Assembly: GCF_033568475.1 (NCBI RefSeq)
Contig: NC_133122.1
Location: forward strand, 142,917,402 to 142,981,401
Direction: 5' to 3'
Length of the DNA stretch: 64,000 bases
Source: Henckelia pumila
Taxonomy: Eukaryota > Streptophyta > Magnoliopsida > Lamiales > Gesneriaceae
Numbering within the stretch: position 1 is the stretch's first letter; every line of letters starts with the position of its first letter. Made by a program: the position numbers and the translations under genes. Shown here in pieces: positions 23,535 through 34,727 of the stretch. Under the pieces are notes generated by a model that was given only the letters and a program-made list of their open reading frames with translations, made no database searches and was not told where the DNA came from.

Positions 23535-25922
23535 ATGAATCTTCCCTCCGCCATTACTCCCACCGCAATGCCGCCGTACTCGCGGCGGCTCTGTCCCTCT
23601 ATGTTGTTCCTCTCAGCCCTCCTTCTCTCCCTTCTAGCCTCCCAGTTCCACAATGCCTCCGCCGGAGTGAACGACATTGTCAGGGATGCCAACGCGCTTA
23701 GCTTCGAGAACGCCGGTCTCCGGCAAGCCTACATTGCCCTGCAAGCATGGAAAAGAGCCATTTACTCAGATCCATTCAACTTCACTGCCAACTGGAGGGG
23801 CCCACGAGTTTGTTCATACCAGGGAGTGTTCTGCGCGCCTTCTCTCAACGATTCCTCTATCAGAGTGGTGGCGGGGATCGACCTCAACCACGCTGACATC
23901 GCCGGTTACTTGCCTGAGGAGCTTGGTTTGCTGACTGATCTTGCTCTGTTCCACATTAACTCGAACAGGTTCTGTGGTGTGGTTCCCAAGAGCTTCAAGA
24001 GATTGAAGCTTCTTTTCGAGCTGGATTTGAGCAACAATAGATTCGTCGGGGGTTTTCCTAACGTGGTACTCTCGTTGCCTACTTTGAAATTCTTGGATCT
24101 TAGGTTTAATGAATTTGAGGGGCCTGTTCCGACCCAGATTTTTGACAAGGATTTGGATGCCATTTTCTTGAATGATAACCGGTTCCGGTTGGGCATTCCC
24201 AAGAACCTGGGGAATTCGCCGGTTTCTGTTCTTGTTCTGGCGAATAATAATCTTGGCGGATGCATTCCCAGTAGCATTGGGAAGATGGCCAAGACTTTGA
24301 ACGAGCTGATTTTGATGAATGATAATTTGACGGGATGTTTGCCGGCGGAGATCGGGTTGTTGAAGGAGCTGACGGTGTTTGACGTTAGCTTCAATAGTTT
24401 ACAAGGGTCGCTGCCATCGGAGATCAGCCGTATGAAGAGCCTGGAGCAGCTGAATGTGGCGCATAATCGCCTCACGGGGGAGGTGCCCAGTGGCATTTGC
24501 CAGCTGCCGCGGCTGGAGAACTTCACTTACTCGTATAATTATTTCACCAAGGAGGCGCCGCAATGCAGTAGGTTCGGTGGGCGGGAGAATTGTATTTCTG
24601 GGAAGAGCGATCAGAGGTCTGCTAAGGAGTGTGCTTCGGAAGCAGCCAAGCCGTTTGATTGTAGCAAATTTAGGTGTGGAGGGTCTCCTTCGGTGCCCGG
24701 CAAGAGGCGGCCACCGGTTGGCCAAAAGCCGCCGTCTCCGAAGCCGTCGCATGGACCCAGACCACGTTTTAAATTTCCTCCTCCGCCTACGTCCAAATCT
24801 TCGCCGTCTACTAGGTCACACCCTCCACCTCCGACTGCTCATCAAGTCTCCACTCCACCTCCGCCTACCCATGAAATCTCTCCGGTGACTCGGCTTCCTC
24901 CACCACCACCACAGCATGAGCCACCGCCGCCACCTTATGTATATCCATCACCACCGCCTCCTCCACCTTCACCATCTCCTCCGCCGCCGCCACCACCCTC
25001 ACCGCCTCCGCCGCCGCCACCTTACATTTATCCATCACCACCTCCACCTTCTCCATCCCCACCACCACCACCACCACCGTACGTGTATTCCTCACCGCCA
25101 CCACCTCCCCCGTCTCCTCCACCACCACCACCTTCCCCGCCCCCACCATACGTGTATTCATCCCCACCACCACCCCCACCACCTTCTCCTCCACCACCAT
25201 ACGTATATTCATCACCACCTCCACCGCCGCATTCTCCACCACCACCATACGTGTATTCATCACCACCGCCCCCACCGCCTTCTCCTCCACCACCTTCCCC
25301 ACCACCACCATACGTATATTCATCCCCACCTCCACCGCCGCCTTCTCCCCCACCTCCGTATGTGTATCCATCCCCGCCACCGCCTCCTTATGTATATTCA
25401 TCCCCTCCGCCACCCTCTCCCTCCCCGCCACCACCATACGTCTACACATCACCACCACCACCTTCACCGTCCCCACCTCCACCTTATGTATACCAATCCC
25501 CACCACCACCTTCGCCCTCCCCACCACCTCCATATGTATACTCATCGCCGCCGCCGCCACCTTACCTCTACTCCTCCCCACCTCCACCTCCACATGTACA
25601 TTCACCACCGCCGCCACCCCCATCAGTTGGTTGTGAACTACCACCTCCCTCGCCATCACCTCCACCTCCGTATAAATATTCGTCTCCGCCCCCTCCCACA
25701 CACTCGCCTCCCCCACCTAATTATAAGTACTCCTCTCCCCCACCTCCCTCTCCATCGCCCCCACCTCCTTATAAATATTCGTCTCCGCCCCCTCCCACAC
25801 ACTCGCCTCCTCCACCTTACAAGTACTCATCTCCACCACCTCCCCAAGAAAACATACCACTTCCTCCCATAAGAGGAGTTTCCTACGCATCTCCGCCACC
25901 CCCTCCCATCCCATACTACTAA
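23535..25922 (+). CDS. Leucine-rich repeat extensin-like protein (LRX family)
   Basis: An intact intronless frame of 795 aa from ATG 23535; an alternative ATG is at 23568. A hydrophobic stretch around residues 23-37 is a signal peptide. An LRR N-cap (about 70-105) with the Cys pair around CSYQGVFC leads into about ten LRRs (about 110-335). A Cys-rich hinge (about 342-382) joins a Pro-rich extensin tail (about 384-795). The tail has many Ser-Pro3-6 blocks and 17 Tyr-x-Tyr motifs (mostly YVY, later YKY), the sites of Tyr cross-linking in walls. LRX proteins bind RALF peptides through the LRR domain, are anchored in the wall by the tail, and monitor wall integrity with FERONIA-type kinases. Length and order match vegetative LRX3/4/5-type members; the exact orthologue is undetermined. 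The frame is uninterrupted despite the repeats. Confidence 0.95.
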   Translation: MNLPSAITPTAMPPYSRRLCPSMLFLSALLLSLLASQFHNASAGVNDIVRDANALSFENAGLRQAYIALQAWKRAIYSDPFNFTANWRGPRVCSYQGVFCAPSLNDSSIRVVAGIDLNHADIAGYLPEELGLLTDLALFHINSNRFCGVVPKSFKRLKLLFELDLSNNRFVGGFPNVVLSLPTLKFLDLRFNEFEGPVPTQIFDKDLDAIFLNDNRFRLGIPKNLGNSPVSVLVLANNNLGGCIPSSIGKMAKTLNELILMNDNLTGCLPAEIGLLKELTVFDVSFNSLQGSLPSEISRMKSLEQLNVAHNRLTGEVPSGICQLPRLENFTYSYNYFTKEAPQCSRFGGRENCISGKSDQRSAKECASEAAKPFDCSKFRCGGSPSVPGKRRPPVGQKPPSPKPSHGPRPRFKFPPPPTSKSSPSTRSHPPPPTAHQVSTPPPPTHEISPVTRLPPPPPQHEPPPPPYVYPSPPPPPPSPSPPPPPPPSPPPPPPPYIYPSPPPPSPSPPPPPPPYVYSSPPPPPPSPPPPPPSPPPPYVYSSPPPPPPPSPPPPYVYSSPPPPPHSPPPPYVYSSPPPPPPSPPPPSPPPPYVYSSPPPPPPSPPPPYVYPSPPPPPYVYSSPPPPSPSPPPPYVYTSPPPPSPSPPPPYVYQSPPPPSPSPPPPYVYSSPPPPPYLYSSPPPPPHVHSPPPPPPSVGCELPPPSPSPPPPYKYSSPPPPTHSPPPPNYKYSSPPPPSPSPPPPYKYSSPPPPTHSPPPPYKYSSPPPPQENIPLPPIRGVSYASPPPPPIPYY

Positions 25923-27342
25923 TCTTTCTCAACTCGAGTTACCATCTTACTTCCACGGCTGTGAAAATCTACAATAGGGATTGAGAAGGAAACAGAGGCA
26001 ATTCTTTACCTCCTGTAAAGTTGGCGTAATTCTTCTGATAAGCCATGATTTCATTTCCAGGCGCCGCTTCTTTACGTTCAGCATAGTTAGTTTCTTTTTC
26101 CGAAACATCTTGGGGTTTTTTTTCTTTATTCTTTCCCTATATAATATTGCATCATTTGTTAATTTTTGTGTCATTGTATTGTGTATAATTTCAAATTTAT
26201 ATACTTCAGTCATCCATTTGACATATTTGCAAGCATTGTCTTCCCTTTAAACAGAATCATCTTTTCGTGTGTGTATGTTTCAATCCAACTCGATTCTTCT
26301 ACTTGTTCCTACAGAGTCTTTACCATTTGATGATAATCTACTTGTCCTGATTCATTAAAGAATTGCTGATGAATCTATCCCATAATCATTGTCTTCAATT
26401 TGGAGGTTTCAAGATTACATTTTTACATCTCGATCCGGCCATGATAAGAACAGAAGAGAGCTACTTTTCTTAGTAGCTAGCTAGCTCACAGTTGTGGGAC
26501 AAATCACATGTTCTTTTGTAACAACATGGTACGACCACTTTAACAGAATGGACCATCTAAAAACAGGTCATCTGTTGTTGTCTATGCCATAACTTGTATC
26601 TACATAATGGATGCATGTTTTTCTAGGTAGGGCTAATGCATATGTTTGTATGTGCATCATGTGACACCCCTACCAATTATTCTCAACCCGAACCGGGAAA
26701 TCCCAAAATTTTGGTTTGAATCGGTTTACCTCGTCTTTATCCCGAATTTTCAATTTAGTTCAAACCGGTTCGCCTCGTCCCACTTTTTAGAATCCTTCTC
26801 CTCGTCCGGGTTCAAATCAAGTCGATTTTCACAAAAGCTAAAATTACTAAATTTTCGAATACATGCGGTACTTAAATATGAAAAAAAAATGTGGATAAAG
26901 AACATGCTTGAAATATCAGCACCAACCCCTAATTCCAAGAATTCAACTCGACAGGTAACTCGAATCCGCATATTATAACAAATTTCTACATATATACGTT
27001 AAACATACCGCAAATCCTCCTCACAATCAGGCATAAACATGCCATTATTCTCATCTTCAGTTAAAAAATCCCTGCACACAAGTGTTCTCTTCTAGCCCAA
27101 AAACGACAAACTTCAAACCATCTACTTCCAATAAATATTGGATCCAAAAAAAAAAAAAAAATCGGTCCTAACCATCTTCATTACCGTTTTAAACAATAGC
27201 ATTACACATCTTTCTACATCTAATAAATCCAAGAGATATACAGAAGAGGTATGTGCAAAGCGAGACATGTTCATGAATACAGGATATATACGTCACTTTT
27301 CCTCTTTTTCATCTGTTGTGTTCGCGTCTGGTTTTCGGGGGA
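25923..27342. other. Convergent 3' flank between LRX and PP2C genes
   Basis: Holds the 3' UTRs of the LRX gene (+) and the PP2C gene (-). A GC-richer patch at about 26660-26830 has repeated 'ggttcgcctcgtc / ggtttacctcgtc' wording that reads like a diverged short tandem phrase. No coding frame is supported. Confidence 0.5.
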
Positions 27343-30300
27343 TCATCCAAAACGTATTACGACGCAAGATATGTCATCTTTGCTTTTTCTTGCCAATGCT
27401 TGGGAAGTTAAATGCTTAGCAGCTGCTTGAGGATCCTTGATGTGCTTTATCATGTCCACTGCTTCTTGATTGCTGATCACCTGTCCAATGAAATTGACTC
27501 AAAGAATGGTATACATCACACATACTTATTGGCACATTTCAATCCATCATTTGCTACTCTAGATGCAATGATAATTATGATGGAGTTGAGATGATTCTTT
27601 CCAAATCAAATCTTCTCACCCAAGCACAACCTAAGTGTTTCCAGACACACATAAGAAATAGCTAGGATGCTAATAACGGATATTCATTCTATATTCAACC
27701 ACCCAATCCAGTCAAAATAAAAGTGAGAAACTAAAATAACTCAAAAACCATGTTTTAAAAAACACAAGGATAACTAACTGAGATAGCTCAATTTGAATTG
27801 AGGCCAGATGGGTTTAGGTATGGACTTGGAGACCTAATTTCCTTCCAATTTCTTTTAGATACGAATCTTCGAAGAAAAGGAAATCCATGGGATGCATACC
27901 TATTATTGGGTATAAAAAATTTTCACTCAATTCTCAAGAACCACCCATTTAATATTTTCAAATCAAATACCATTAACACCATTATAAACATCAACATCTA
28001 TCTAGACAAGCCTTCGCATTTTATGCATTCAATTGATCTAACTTAAATACCAGTAAACTCAGTTATGATATACAACCAAGTTACCATGCCACTAACTTAC
28101 TTTACATCGTTATAGAAAGGAAAACGGGAAGGAACTCGTACCCCCATTGAAGCTTCAGCTGTAAGATTCTACACTGACAATTTACAAAAGAGTAAAATTC
28201 GCCATGGCAACAGTATAAAACTGACCTTCCACAAACCATCACTTGCCAGTATAACAAACTGTGTGCTTGTGTCAATCCGTACTGGGCGTATATCAGGCTC
28301 TGAACTCAAATGGGCTTTAAGGTTTTCATCTCCAAAAGCACGTGCCACTGCAAGTTGGCCATTAACTCGAGCCACATCTCCTGAAATCAGGAGTCAAAAT
28401 TTCATGCAATGGCATCAACTCCCAAATCCACATCATAATACTCATAAATCTACCATTCATTAAAGCATATAAAAAGTTATTGAAAAGTACCCAATACGAA
28501 CCTCTATATCAAATAGTTGATGAAAACTCGTTGTTACACATTTTTATAAATTGAATATAACAACCCAAGGGTCCTGTTGCGATCACCGTGCCGTGCCATT
28601 CAGTGAGATCCACTCGATGGCAGAAATAACTGTTGATTGCAACAATAAAATAATTACCTGGAAGATTTGTCACAAAGCCACCTTGCTTCTCAATCCTTCT
28701 CCTCTCACTATGCGGCTCATGGTCTACGGTCAGTTGATCAGCAATTCCATTCTTGCACAGGACAGCTCTCGAATCACCAATATTTGCCACCCATAAATCT
28801 TTTCCATCAATAACAATTGCAGTTACTGCTGTAGAGCCACCGGGACCAAATTCCATTGAGTTCTCTAGTATAACTTTATCAGTCGAGAGATAAGCATTTT
28901 TAATGGCCGTATGAGGGTCTTCCCAAAAATTGGGCTGCACAAGTAAACTAGTAATATTTCATCGAAAACTTGAAAGATGATATAAATGAGGTGTGTAAGA
29001 AGAATTTTCCATGATAAAATAGAACTTCCTGATCCACAAAGTGCTATAAAAGGATAGTCTAAAAATTAAAAAGCCAACGACTAAATAAAGTAGCAAAGTT
29101 ATCAGGGTTTTATTATTTAGACAGAACATCTCCTTCACACAGTGAGATGGAAATTACGAGCAAGTGCCTCACAATCCATGAAAGATATCTGTACTCCAAA
29201 AAATCAAACAGCTTGAAATGTATAGTGCAACACACCACTTAAGCAGTAAACAAGCCCATCCCCATAAAACCATGATTAGCACCTCAAACATTTTTTTAGA
29301 TTCTTGTTTATATAAGTATTTTATGCCACTCGTCTAGATGATAATGTAGATTTGACTGGCAAATATAGTGATGAGTATTCCTCCAAGGATGCAAAGGAAG
29401 CAAACCATTATTTACGTGGATCAATCATAAGCCTCTGTATATGTAATGAGACATACTATACTTAAACACACACTACTTTCTCTAGGAAAATTACATTAAA
29501 ATATACAATACTACATCAGCTACAACCATGCTAATCGAACTTGTAAACGTGCCTAGCCTCTAACTTCTACTTTGTTAAAGACACAAATTTCTGTGACCAT
29601 TTGAATTCTCCAACAATTTTGACACCTTTAAAGGTGCATTGGATTGCTTGGCCATTTTTAAAAGATCCTAAAATAAAGGGTGATTATCTAACCATCAATA
29701 TCCTATTATCGAGTGTTTTACCATTCCTCGCAACCCATATCCAACAGCCATAAATCCAAGAACTTTACAACATTAATATGCCCTCAACTCCAGTTAACCT
29801 CATTCCCACATATTATACCCACAAGCAACATTGATCACCGAATCGAATCTTTTACATCATTGATCATCCTGAAAGAATATCAAATTCCATGTATTGTTAA
29901 TACCAGATTGAAAACATACCTCTTCAAGAATGTTGTTGAAGAGCTTATCCTTCAGATAGCTGGGGACACGATCTCCAAGATGTCCGTCAAAAATTGCAAA
30001 CAAACCGAGCACATGCCCTTTCTTTTTCTGATACTCGGCCACATGGTAGTCCTCCATGTTATGACCAGATTGCCCTTCCACCAAGTGAAATCCATGTGAC
30101 ACCTTATTAATACACAATGATGACTTAAATTTGCTCTTTCCTTTCCCGGTGTCGGGTGAAGATCCATCTAAACAAGCAACTTTCTACAAAAAAAACATTA
30201 CTAATTAAATTAGACTTTAAACAAGGGATTCCATCAAGAAATGTTCGTGCAGCATAACCTTGTTATTGCTGCCATAAGAAAAGGGAAACAAAACCAGAGT

Positions 30301-30783
30301 CTTTAAAACTATATTAAGGTACCACAGTTTTTTTTAAAAACAATTTGTTACTCTTTAGAAATGAACTAAAGTAAAAACCGCATTTTCTGGCTTCTTATTT
30401 GTGGCTCCACATTTCAACTTCTTTTAAGCGCTTTCCAAAGTTAAAAAACACCTATCCAAACATCAATATTAAATCTACTATCCTTATTTTTTAAAAAGAA
30501 AGAAAATTTACTCCTCTGATGATACTTTACCCTCGTATCTCATACTTGATGCATAGAACCTAGGCTTATATTGAAATAAAAATAAAATCAAAACCCCACA
30601 TCCCATGAAATGAAAAGGACGAAAACAAATGAAGTAAAATTAACCATTCCAAATGATTTGCACCTGTTCGCTCAGTATCAGTGTATATTTCACTAAATTT
30701 CACGTAAAACAACTGAAATCAAGAAAAAATACCTTGATCGTGCCCAGAAGACTGAAGCCTCCAGAAGGGCCACTTTTCCCCAT
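27343..30783 (-). CDS. Protein phosphatase 2C (PPM family), five exons
   Basis: Exons on the minus strand are 30783..30733, 30183..29920, 28934..28658, 28380..28226 and 27480..27343. All have GT-AG borders and together encode 294 aa. The PP2C motifs run in order: MEDYH (about 60-64), FDGH with metal-binding Asp83-Gly84, GGSTA (137-141), GDSRAVL (158-164), HEP, NGQLAVARAFGD (205-216), ASDGLWK with Asp246, and KDDISCVV with Asp285. This is the compact catalytic form with only a short N-terminal extension. It removes phosphate from Ser/Thr using Mn/Mg and probably acts in the cytosol or nucleus. The sequence resembles the small plant PP2C group that includes Arabidopsis PIA1 and WIN2, involved in stress and defence signalling. 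All catalytic residues are present. Its specific substrate cannot be read from the sequence. Confidence 0.93.
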
Positions 30784-31584
30784 CCTCCAAATTGCGAAGC
30801 AATAAATATTAAATATATACAAGCATACCAATGAAACCCAGAGAAACAGGCAGGTTCTTTGATTAAAAAACGAAGGTAAATTTTAAAAGAAGGCTGCTAA
30901 TTTCCTGAGAGAGATTTGCAAACAAAAAAAAAAGAGCCTTCTCCGTGTGGTACGTATGAAAGGCGAGTGGTTTCGTCCAGGGCCGGTTGTATTTCAAGAA
31001 AATTCTCTGATATTTCTTGGTCCCATGTAATTTGTTCATTGGCAGCACAAATTTTTCCTTTCCTAATTGTAATAATAATAATGATAATATATTAATATTA
31101 TTATTTATAGTAATTGTGGGAGGTGCGTTGACTTCTTCAAGTCAAACCTGAAAACGCTTGGGTTTCGAATATGACCTCAAGCTTTTTAGAAATTTATTTT
31201 CAGTCCCTATAGTTTTGAAAAGTTTCCGATTAGGTTACAGCTGCTGAAATTAATTTGTTGAGAGAAGCATAATATGTTATGGTTAGACTAGCATCTTCCA
31301 CCCAATGCATGCATTTACATAAATTTTTTATGTGATTAATTTTCATGTTATTTTTAAAAGTCACATTATAAATTGGATAATCAAAAGTTTAAGATTTATA
31401 ACTATCTAATCGAAACCTTAAAAAAATATCTAATTTAAAAATTTAAAAATACAAACAAAAATAACGAATGTCATTTTGGTAAATAAGACCGTTCTAAAAA
31501 AAAGACCATATAAAATGACTGATTTATCTAATAATAAAAAGAAGATAACTTTTCTTTTCTTTTTTTTTTTTTTGTAAAATAATA
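30784..31584 (-). other. 5' leader and promoter region of the PP2C gene
   Basis: On the minus strand, upstream of ATG 30783, sequence to about 31060 is less AT-rich and likely includes the 5' UTR. Beyond this the DNA is AT-rich with an ATT-type run at 31066-31106. No confident TATA assignment was made. Confidence 0.4.
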
Positions 31585-32439
31585 ACTGCACACTCTCAGT
31601 TGTTCGTATCCATTCAGTTGAAGAGTTCAATCTCATATTGAAGGTTATATCAAGAGCTAGAGAACACTCAAGAATATCACTTCCAAGGATCATTCGGTCT
31701 AAGGGCTAAGTTGTAATACTAGGGCTTGTATTTATTTATCCATAGTTGACGAGTCTCAATTATACGCAATAGGGTAAGTGAGCTGAGGTACACTCTTTAG
31801 TCAAAGTCTTCCAGTAATATCTTCTGAAAAAAAAATAAGTCGTAGTTGAGGTACAATGTTTAGTCAAAATCTTCTATTAATACCTTTTAGAAAGAGAATA
31901 AGTGTTGACGTGTGAGCAATTAATTCTCCGAACATCCAAAAAAAATTATTATGTTAATTACTTTCTATTAAACAGACACACACACACACAATCAGTACAA
32001 CCATTTTATAAGTATTCAACCTTGTTAGTTGACCTATTTCCGCGCAAGTGCTTGTTGGTCAATTTTTATTTTTATTTTTTTGATAAATATTGTTGATTTA
32101 TTAACATATTTACTCGAGAAAAAACTGGAGTCCATCAACTACAATCATCACTAAAAATAGCAGCAGACTACTGATCCAGAAGATTAAAATCAGTAACAGT
32201 AGCCATCTCCGTCAAACAGCTGAAATTCAATCCTGACAAGGAGAATGAGAGAATGTCAGTAGAGCATACTGAAAATTTAAGAAGATTGATGGACAAAAGA
32301 AGAAGATGAAGGTAAAGGTAAAGGTAAAGATAAAGGAGAAACATAAAAGAAAACAGATTGATGATAAACTAAAAAAGTTGAAGCCAAAAAAAAGAGGTTA
32401 GTTAGTTCTACTTTGATTCAATATATAAGAATTATGTTT

Positions 32440-33545
32440 TGATGATAATATGATAACGGCCTTTTTTTAATTTAATTTTCGTATTAATTTTTTTGTAAAA
32501 AGTATTATTTTTGCAAAAAGTATTATGTTTTCTGTTTAAAATATTATTTCTAAAATATGTTAATTTGACATAAAAGTCATTATCTTTAATTTCATGTGAA
32601 AATTTTACGTTTTTAGTAAATTTTTTTTTTTTACTATTTTAGTCACGTATTACTTTATACAACAAAAGTGAGTATGCTAATTTGACATTAGAAAAATATT
32701 ATTTTTTTAACAAAAATAATAGTTTTTATATTAAAGTTATTACATATAATGTATGTTAATTGTACATATAAAAAAAATGTTATTTTTTATTTGAAAAATA
32801 TTAGTTTTTCTATGAAAATATTAATTTTTATGAAAAAAATATTAGTTTTTATGTCAAAAGTATTAATTATAATCGATGTAGTATGTTTTACATAAAAAAG
32901 TATTATTTCGTTGTTCAATTTCATTTTAAATTTATTAAATTCATTGTTTGCTAATTTGACATAAAGAAATTTTCTATTTTTAAATCAAAATTTTATTTTT
33001 TGTTGAAAATTATTAGGTTTTTTTGATAAAATTATTATTTTTAATTCATGCTAATGTGACATAAAAAATATTACTTTTCCTGTGAAAAATTATTATTATT
33101 TATGTTAAATGTATTGATTTTTATGTGAAATATATTACTTCTAATTAATGCAAATTTAAATATTTTTTACATCAACAACATTAATTTTTATGTGACAAGT
33201 ATTAGTTTTTATGAGATCAGGGTTAACTTTTTTGTCAAAGTAATAATTCTATCATTTGCTATTTTGACATCGAGAAATTTACTTTTTTTTGATAAAAAGT
33301 ATTACTTTTTCATTGAAAATATTAGTTTTTATGTGAAAAATAATACCTCTAACATATAAAAATTTGACAAAAAAAATAGTTTTTTTATTAATAGTATTAC
33401 TTTTAAGGTCAAAAGTTTCAATATTTTTGGAAAAAATATTATCTCTAATATATACTTAATTTGACATAAAAATTACTACTTTTCCTATCAAAAGTATTAG
33501 TTTTCTGTTAAAAGTGCTAATTTAACATAAAATATTGTTTAGTCA
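32440..33545. repeat. Degenerate AT-rich tandem array with recurring 'tttgacataaaa' phrase
   Basis: Short phrases recur irregularly for 1.1 kb: 'gctaatttgacataaaa', 'tattagtttttatgtgaaaa' and 'aagtattacttctaa'. This indicates an old tandem array with a unit around 100-150 bp. The same array is in copy B (58860-59910). No coding capacity. Confidence 0.6.
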
Positions 33546-33590
33546 CAATTTTTTTTTTTTTGTGTTAGTTATGTTATTAGATTTATTTAT

Positions 33591-33635
<45 letters not shown>

Positions 33636-34507
33636 TTTAGTGAAGTTAGAGGGTTTGTTACACGATACATTTCACAAGGTTTGTGCAAGATTGTGGAAGA
33701 TTTGTATTAACAGCAAAATTAGGCAGTTAAAACATTGGTTTTGATGGTTTACTTCATCTTTATGTTATATTTTTACATACTGCAACGTTAAATTGGTAAA
33801 AGATTTTAATAAAACTAGTCAAATGTTAAAAATTGACAACAACCAAAACTTTGTCATAACTGCAATCGATGTTAATGATGTGTTTACATTGGGAATAAAC
33901 GATGGATATGATTTGAAGTAATTGGTAAGTGTTGAAACAACTATTTGTTTCTTGGAACATGATGAACATTGGGTGATTGTTTGAGATTTGATATTTATTT
34001 TTGTCTGTGAGACTGGAGAATTGATGTATACGTTTGAATATCATGATGTTGTAACCAAGACGTGTGTAATTTAATTTTTTTAGCGTGATTTAATTATAGT
34101 TGTATTATATATTAATAAGATGACAATTAATATTAATGCTATTTTATCATTGTCTAATACGATCATTATATTATTTTAACTTCATTCATGATTTTAGAAG
34201 AATGGATAATTTCCTAATTCATTCTTCCTTTTTAATTAAAAAAATGAAATAAAAGTCTTTGTTTATAGTTATTGTGTGTCAACATATTTGCGTGGACAAA
34301 AATTTAAATTTTGCACAAACGCACACTAAATATTTAATATGCTGAATAGGTTTCTGCATCTAAAAAATTATTATAAAATTTTTAACACAAATATTTATAA
34401 AACAAGTCCATAATAGATATGCTGCAAGTTTGGAGAAACTGAGGTACAGTAGGAAATTGATTCATTTCATATTCTCCCTCAATAAATTTATTTGAATTTG
34501 TTCGGAG

Positions 34508-34727
34508 TTTTTTTTTTTTTTTTTTTTTGTGACGTGGAAACCCGCAGCCGCTACCTTCAGTGCGCACTGGGTAAACCCCCGGACTAACGCAATAGCCTGC
34601 AAATTACGCTAGTCAGGTAAACCACACTAGGCAAGCCCTGTGTGACAGGCTAGTCCAAGAAGGTGTTGGTAGAGAAAATCGAACTCCTGACCTCTGGCCA
34701 AAAATTCACCTACTCCACCAATTTTTA
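34508..34727 (-). mobile_element. tRNA-derived SINE
   Basis: Read on the minus strand, the element begins near 34727 with TTGGTGGAGTAGGTG (A-box-like). A B-box-like CAGGAGTTCGATTTTC follows about 35 bp later. It then continues through a GC-rich body and ends in a long poly-A (plus-strand poly-T at about 34509-34528). This layout is that of plant tRNA-derived SINEs. It lies in the part of copy A that is missing from copy B. Target-site duplications are not clear. Confidence 0.7.

Noticed and set aside
24865..25872. Long open frames on both strands inside the extensin region.
   Set aside because: They are mirror images of the Pro-rich CCN repeat in other frames (His- and Val-rich low-complexity products). 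The LRX frame explains them.
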